From Chitinophagales bacterium (lineage in GTDB: Bacteria; Bacteroidota; Bacteroidia; Chitinophagales; Chitinophagaceae): a DNA stretch of 64,000 nt. The stretch covers positions 186,001-250,000 of the forward strand of contig JAFLBI010000001.1 of the NCBI GenBank assembly GCA_017303835.1, in the 5' to 3' direction. The translations under genes and the position numbers were made by a program. The notes beneath the pieces are model-generated. The model made no database searches, had not been told where the DNA came from, and worked only from the letters and a program-made list of their open reading frames with translations. Positions within the stretch are counted from its first letter, which is position 1. Each line of letters begins with the position of its first letter. Positions 60,137 to 64,000 of the stretch are shown here, piece after piece.

Positions 60137-61006
60137 ATGCGCAATGAACAGGTAAAACTCAGACTGGCTATTCAGAAATCAGGTCGTTTACACGATGATT
60201 CTATTCGTTTGTTGAAGGAATGTGGGGTGGATATCTCAAATGGAGTAAACAAGTTGAAGGCAGAGGCGAGCAATTTTCCGCTGGAGCTTTTCTTCCTGCG
60301 TGATGATGATATTCCTCAATACGTGGAAGATGGTGTTGCAGATATTGGTTTTGTTGGAGAGAATGTAGTGTATGAAAAGCAGAAGAAAGTAGCTGTTGCA
60401 GAAAATCTGGGCTTTGGCAAATGCCGATTGAGCATAGCTGTAAGAAAAGGGGAAGCTTATCCTAATGTGCAATACCTGGAGGGTAAGAAGATTGCCACTT
60501 CTTATCCGGTGATCACCCAAGCTTTTTTGAAAGAGCAAGGTGTTAGCGCTGAAATCCATGAAATCAGTGGTAGCGTAGAAATTGCGCCAGGGATTGGATT
60601 GGCCGATGCTATTTGTGATTTAGTGAGCAGTGGTTCTACCTTGTTCATGAATGGATTGAAAGAAGTGGAAACAATTCTGCAATCTCAAGCAGTATTGATC
60701 AAGAATCAACAACTTACTGAAGCGCAGGAACAGCTGCTGGCCCGACTCATATTCCGTATGCAGGCTGTGAAGAAAGCGAAAAACAATAAATACATCTTGC
60801 TGAATGCGCCTAATGAGAACCTCCAGCAGATTATTTCGTTATTACCCGGTATGAAGAGCCCTACTGTATTGCCTTTGGCTGAGCCCGGCTGGAGTAGTGT
60901 ACACAGCGTGTTGAACGAAAATGAATTCTGGGATATTATTGAGCAATTGAAAGCGGCAGGTGCACAAGGTATTTTGGTGGTGCCGATTGAAAAAATGATC
61001 ATCTAG
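60137..61006 (+). CDS. hisG: ATP phosphoribosyltransferase, long form
   Basis: A 289-residue HisG, the first enzyme of histidine synthesis, joining ATP and PRPP. Residues about 1-215 are the catalytic part (LRLAIQKSGRLHDDSIRLL, DIGFVGENVV, and the PRPP loop GIGLADAICDLVSSGSTL), and the C-terminal 75 residues are the ACT-like regulatory domain that marks the HisZ-independent hexameric long form. The start at ATG 60137 lies 17 bases after the attenuator T tract. Confidence 0.95.
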   Translation: MRNEQVKLRLAIQKSGRLHDDSIRLLKECGVDISNGVNKLKAEASNFPLELFFLRDDDIPQYVEDGVADIGFVGENVVYEKQKKVAVAENLGFGKCRLSIAVRKGEAYPNVQYLEGKKIATSYPVITQAFLKEQGVSAEIHEISGSVEIAPGIGLADAICDLVSSGSTLFMNGLKEVETILQSQAVLIKNQQLTEAQEQLLARLIFRMQAVKKAKNNKYILLNAPNENLQQIISLLPGMKSPTVLPLAEPGWSSVHSVLNENEFWDIIEQLKAAGAQGILVVPIEKMII

Positions 61007-61010
61007 TTGT

Positions 61011-62303
61011 ATGAAAATATTTGAACAGCCAAAGCAGCAAGAATGGGCTTCCATCCTCGCAAGACCTGTGATGGATGATACGGCTTTGCGTGCTACCGTG
61101 CGCACAGTATTGGATGATGTGCGTGCAAGAGGAGATGAAGCAATCATTGAATACACAGAAAAATTTGATGGTGTTCTCCTAAAAGATTTTGCGTTTGATG
61201 AGAATGAATTGATTGAAGCCGAAGCGGCTTTATCACATGAGTTGAAAACAGCGATTCAAACAGCAGCAGAAAATATCACCACTTTCCACCAAGCGCAATT
61301 ACAAGCACCATCTGTAATAGAAACTATGCCAGGTGTGCGTTGTTGGCGTAAATCAGTAGGCATTGAAACAGTGGGCATCTATATTCCTGGTGGTACAGCA
61401 CCTTTGTTCTCTACCGTATTGATGCTGGGTATTCCTGCGCACTTAGCAGGATGTAAAAGAATCGTGCTTTGTTCTCCGCCAGATAAGAACGGGCAGCTAC
61501 ACCCAGCGATCATTTATGCTGCCAAGTTGGTAGGTGTAACACATATCTACAAGATTGGTGGTGTACAAGCGATTGCGGCAATGGCTTATGGCACCAGAAC
61601 TGTACCTAAAGTGTATAAGATTTTTGGTCCAGGTAATCAATATGTCACTTGTGCCAAACAATTAGTTCAGATGGAAGGTTTGGCTATTGATATGCCTGCA
61701 GGCCCTAGTGAAGTTTGTGTACTTGCAGATGCCAGTGCCAATCCGGATTTTGTGGCTGCTGATTTATTAAGTCAGGCAGAACATGGTGCGGATAGTCAGG
61801 TATTATTGGTGTCTAACGATCAGCAGATGATACCACGTGTACTAGATGCTGTAGCCAAGCAATTGGAAGCATTGCCTAGAAAAGCATTGGCTGCAAAAGC
61901 ATTGGAGCATAGCAGAGCAGTGTATCTGCCAGATATTGAAGAAGCTATCGCCTTGGTGAATGCTTATGCAGCTGAGCACCTGATTATAGCGATGGACAAT
62001 GCAGCAGAAGTTGCAGAACAGATTGTGAATGCAGGTTCTGTTTTCATTGGTCATTATTCACCTGAGAGTGTGGGCGACTATGCCAGTGGTACCAACCATA
62101 CTTTACCGACCAATGGTTTTGCGCATGCCTATAGCGGTGTGAGTGTAGATGCTTTTGTGAAGAAGATTACGTATCAGCAGTTGAGTCAGCAAGGCTTGAA
62201 CAATATTGCTGAAACAGTGCGATTAATGGCAGAAGCAGAAGGTTTGGATGCGCATGCGAGAGCGGTGATTATTAGAAGACAGCATTTAGAAGCTAGTAGT
62301 TAG
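61011..62303 (+). CDS. hisD: Histidinol dehydrogenase
   Basis: A 430-residue enzyme for the last two steps of histidine synthesis, oxidising histidinol to histidine with NAD and zinc. Marks are GIYIPGGTAPLFSTVLMLGIPA, the family block GPGNQYVTCAKQL, SQAEHGADSQVLLVS and NHTLPTNGFAHAYSGVSVDAFVKK (landmarks). It starts four bases after hisG. The last six codons (L-E-A-S-S plus stop) lie within the left inverted repeat of the following cassette, so the C-terminus may be altered by its insertion. Confidence 0.95.
   Translation: MKIFEQPKQQEWASILARPVMDDTALRATVRTVLDDVRARGDEAIIEYTEKFDGVLLKDFAFDENELIEAEAALSHELKTAIQTAAENITTFHQAQLQAPSVIETMPGVRCWRKSVGIETVGIYIPGGTAPLFSTVLMLGIPAHLAGCKRIVLCSPPDKNGQLHPAIIYAAKLVGVTHIYKIGGVQAIAAMAYGTRTVPKVYKIFGPGNQYVTCAKQLVQMEGLAIDMPAGPSEVCVLADASANPDFVAADLLSQAEHGADSQVLLVSNDQQMIPRVLDAVAKQLEALPRKALAAKALEHSRAVYLPDIEEAIALVNAYAAEHLIIAMDNAAEVAEQIVNAGSVFIGHYSPESVGDYASGTNHTLPTNGFAHAYSGVSVDAFVKKITYQQLSQQGLNNIAETVRLMAEAEGLDAHARAVIIRRQHLEASS
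62284..62303 (+). repeat. Left inverted repeat of the S23 cassette
   Basis: ATTTAGAAGCTAGTAGTTAG pairs with 62702-62721 over 20 bases with one mismatch (C62293 against A62712). It contains the hisD stop codon. Confidence 0.85.
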
Positions 62304-62326
62304 CTTTTCATATAAATTAATTTTCA

Positions 62327-62698
62327 ATGAGTGTTACTTCAACAAAGAGCTTTCGAGAGTTAATTGTATGGCAAAAAGCACATCAATTTGTGCTTGCCGT
62401 ATATACTATGACAAAGAATTTTCCAAAAGAAGAGCAGTTTGTGCTGGTTCCTCAATTTAGAAAGGCTGCAATCTCAATCGCTGCAAATATTGCTGAAGGA
62501 TATAAAAAGAAAACAAAGCCAGAGAAGATGCGGTTTTTTAATATTGCTCAAGGCTCTATTGAAGAGTGTACTTACTTTATGATACTCGCAAAGGATCTTG
62601 CTTATACTGTTGATGATCATCAAATGCATTTATTGGAAGAGGTGTCCAAAATGCTGGAAGTGTATATTCAAAAAATGCAAAGTAGTAGTATTGGCTAG
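62327..62698 (+). CDS. Four-helix-bundle protein of the S23 / IVP family
   Basis: A 123-residue basic protein. It has the family marks ELIVWQKAHQFVLAVYTMTKNFPKEEQF, FRKAAISIAANIAEGYKKKTKPEKMRFFNIAQGSIEE and LAKDLAY (landmarks), that is, four amphipathic helices. The family is best known from open reading frames in intervening sequences of 23S rRNA genes of Leptospira, Coxiella and others, and a relative (Avd) serves diversity-generating retroelements. Function is unknown, probably nucleic-acid binding. It is encoded within the his operon, 23 bases after hisD, and is flanked by inverted repeats. Confidence 0.9.
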   Translation: MSVTSTKSFRELIVWQKAHQFVLAVYTMTKNFPKEEQFVLVPQFRKAAISIAANIAEGYKKKTKPEKMRFFNIAQGSIEECTYFMILAKDLAYTVDDHQMHLLEEVSKMLEVYIQKMQSSSIG

Positions 62699-62701
62699 CT
62701 T

Positions 62702-62721
62702 CTAACTACTAACTTCTAAAT
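62702..62721 (-). repeat. Right inverted repeat of the S23 cassette
   Basis: CTAACTACTAACTTCTAAAT is the inverted partner of 62284-62303 (19 of 20 bases). It ends eight bases before the hisC ATG. A second register exists: CTAGCTTCTAA at 62695-62705, across the S23 stop codon, is a perfect 11-base complement of 62286-62296. Confidence 0.85.
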
Positions 62722-62729
62722 TCTTTACC

Positions 62730-63803
62730 ATGAGATTCGATCTACATAAATTAACTAGACCTAATATTAAACAGCTCACTCCGTATTCGTCTGCTCGTGA
62801 CGAATTCTCCGGCGAAGCAAAAGTATTCCTCGATGCCAATGAGAATAGTCTGGGCTCGCCATTGCCAAAATGGTATAACCGTTATCCCGATCCGCATCAG
62901 CAGCAGGTAAAAGTGGCGCTAAGCCAGATAAAAGGTATTGATGCAAAGCATATTTTTCTGGGTAATGGCAGCGATGAGTGTATTGATATTTTATTCCGCT
63001 GCTTTTGTGAGCCAGGTAAAGATAATGTGGTGATTTGTCCGCCCACTTATGGCATGTATGAAGTAAGTGCCAACATCAATGACGTGGAAGTAAGAAAGGC
63101 GCCGCTGTTACCAGATTTTCAATTGAATCTCGCACACCTGGAACAACTGACAGATGCCAATACCAAAATCATCTGGCTCTGCTCGCCCAATAATCCAACA
63201 GGTAATGCATTGAACAGAACGGATATTGAAACGGTGCTGAATAATTTTAGCGGTATTGTGGTGATTGATGAAGCGTATATCAACTTTTCAAGACAGAAAA
63301 GCTTTGTGCAGGAACTCACGGAATATCCCAATCTGGTGGTACTGCAAACATTGAGTAAAGCATGGGGTTTAGCGGCATTGCGTTTGGGTATGGCTTTCGC
63401 TTCAGAAGAGATTATTGAGGTGATGAATAAAGTGAAGCCACCTTATAATATCAATCAAGCTACGCAAGACCTAGTGCTGAAAGCATTGGAAGAAGTAGGG
63501 CAGGTGAATGATATGATCAAGGAATTGGTGGCTATGCGCGAGGCTTTGAAAGAAGTGTTTGAGCAAATGCCGACAGTGGAAACGGTATATCCATCTGATG
63601 CCAATTTTTTGCTCGTGAAAATAGCAGAAGCAAGAAAAGTGTACGAATTCCTGTTGACCAAGGGTATTGTATTGCGCGATAGAAGCAATGTGCAATTATG
63701 TGAAGACTGTCTCCGCATCACCATTGGTACTGAAAAAGAGAATACAATCTTGGTGGATGCTCTGGTGGAATGGCTGGCAACAAAAGGATTTGTAGCAGAA
63801 TAA
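62730..63803 (+). CDS. hisC: Histidinol-phosphate aminotransferase
   Basis: A 357-residue class I/II aminotransferase of histidine synthesis. It has the N-terminal LTRPNIKQLTPYSSARDEF, LDANENSLGSPLP, the glycine-rich LGNGSDECIDILFR, and PLP lysine K210 in LSKAWGLAALRLG. The start at ATG 62730 lies eight bases after the right arm of the S23 cassette, so pairing of the two arms could limit its translation. Confidence 0.94.
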   Translation: MRFDLHKLTRPNIKQLTPYSSARDEFSGEAKVFLDANENSLGSPLPKWYNRYPDPHQQQVKVALSQIKGIDAKHIFLGNGSDECIDILFRCFCEPGKDNVVICPPTYGMYEVSANINDVEVRKAPLLPDFQLNLAHLEQLTDANTKIIWLCSPNNPTGNALNRTDIETVLNNFSGIVVIDEAYINFSRQKSFVQELTEYPNLVVLQTLSKAWGLAALRLGMAFASEEIIEVMNKVKPPYNINQATQDLVLKALEEVGQVNDMIKELVAMREALKEVFEQMPTVETVYPSDANFLLVKIAEARKVYEFLLTKGIVLRDRSNVQLCEDCLRITIGTEKENTILVDALVEWLATKGFVAE

Positions 63804-63831
63804 GTAATTTGTGACCCCTTAAATAAAGCAA

Positions 63832-64000
63832 ATGAGAAAAATTATCGTATCACTGATTAGTCTAATCACTTTGCAGGCATCTGCACAGCAGGCAGATATT
63901 CAATTGCCTAAAGGATTTGCTATCACCAATATTACCAAAGACAAGGGCCGTGTGCGCCATATTGCTGTACACAATAACGGTGATCTGTATTTGAAATTAG
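63832..64000 (+). CDS. Exported protein, probable PQQ-dependent sugar dehydrogenase-like (partial, C-terminus beyond window)
   Basis: The first 56 codons of a secreted protein: a signal peptide (MRKIIVSLISLITLQASAQ) and the mature start ADIQLPKGFAITNI, with VRHIAVHNNGDLYLKL. The LPxGF start followed by a repeated GDLY blade resembles sorbosone/glucose dehydrogenase (GSDH) beta-propellers. Too little is visible to be sure. It follows hisC by 28 bases on the same strand. Confidence 0.55.
   Translation, partial: MRKIIVSLISLITLQASAQQADIQLPKGFAITNITKDKGRVRHIAVHNNGDLYLKL

Noticed and set aside
1-64000. CRISPR arrays, tRNA, rRNA, IS elements, prophage or integrase genes
   Set aside because: None was seen on either strand on reading; tRNA detection by eye is limited, so a tRNA scan would be the decisive check.

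Overview
This window is chromosomal DNA of a member of the Bacteroidota, most likely a Chitinophagaceae-type bacterium (order Chitinophagales). The evidence is a SusC/SusD pair, a type IX secretion plug protein, DUF1800/DUF1501 and LVIVD proteins, many Sec/lipoprotein signals, a general lack of Shine-Dalgarno sequences (one clear exception at 26701), and several promoters of the Bacteroidota form TTTG-N18/19-TAnnTTTG. The taxonomic call is inference from gene content. There are no rRNA or tRNA genes, CRISPR arrays, transposases or phage genes. Coding density is very high and no gene-free stretch exceeds 300 bases.

Layout. 1-7.8 kb: a cut-off LolC/E-type permease, T9SS plug protein, ispH, an ABC-F ATPase, an FKBP isomerase, a TrkA-type K+ channel with an altered selectivity filter, and a lipoprotein. 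7.9-16.7 kb: gcvP, a sterol-desaturase-family enzyme, a LysE exporter, a CapA-like phosphoesterase, a YkgJ protein, and a folK-dNK-MFS operon. 16.8-20.2 kb: sppA, an ABC-2 permease and an SRPBCC protein. 20.2-26.1 kb: susD, susC and bioA on the minus strand. 26.1-30.0 kb: an ECF sigma factor, an unusual membrane/beta-barrel partner, an LVIVD lipoprotein and a small surface protein. 30.0-33.7 kb: a YdeI-like protein, queG, a beta-lactamase-fold hydrolase and metZ. 33.8-39.7 kb: clpB, a SET-domain protein, an sqr-tusE/dsrC-dsrE sulfur operon and an OsmC protein. 39.8-50.5 kb: the DUF1501/DUF1800 pair, patatin, a class IV aminotransferase, a DUF4382 lipoprotein, a MurC-like ligase, an Omp85-like protein and a TetA-like MFS. 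51.0-57.5 kb: a polysaccharide export and glycosyltransferase operon (wzm, wzt, three GT2 genes, an exported PPC-domain protein). 57.5-64.0 kb: an S9 peptidase and the start of the histidine operon (leader peptide, attenuator, hisG, hisD, an inserted S23 four-helix-bundle gene, hisC) and a cut-off secreted protein.

Two places stand out. First, upstream of hisG there is a complete transcription attenuator: a 16-residue leader peptide with five His codons, a terminator with a T tract, and an 8-bp antiterminator whose 5' arm overlaps the leader stop codon. Second, between hisD and hisC lies a 438-bp cassette made of an S23/IVP-type four-helix-bundle gene bounded by 20-nt inverted repeats (19/20), one arm of which encodes the end of hisD. 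It resembles the intervening sequences of some 23S rRNA genes, but here it sits in an mRNA operon.
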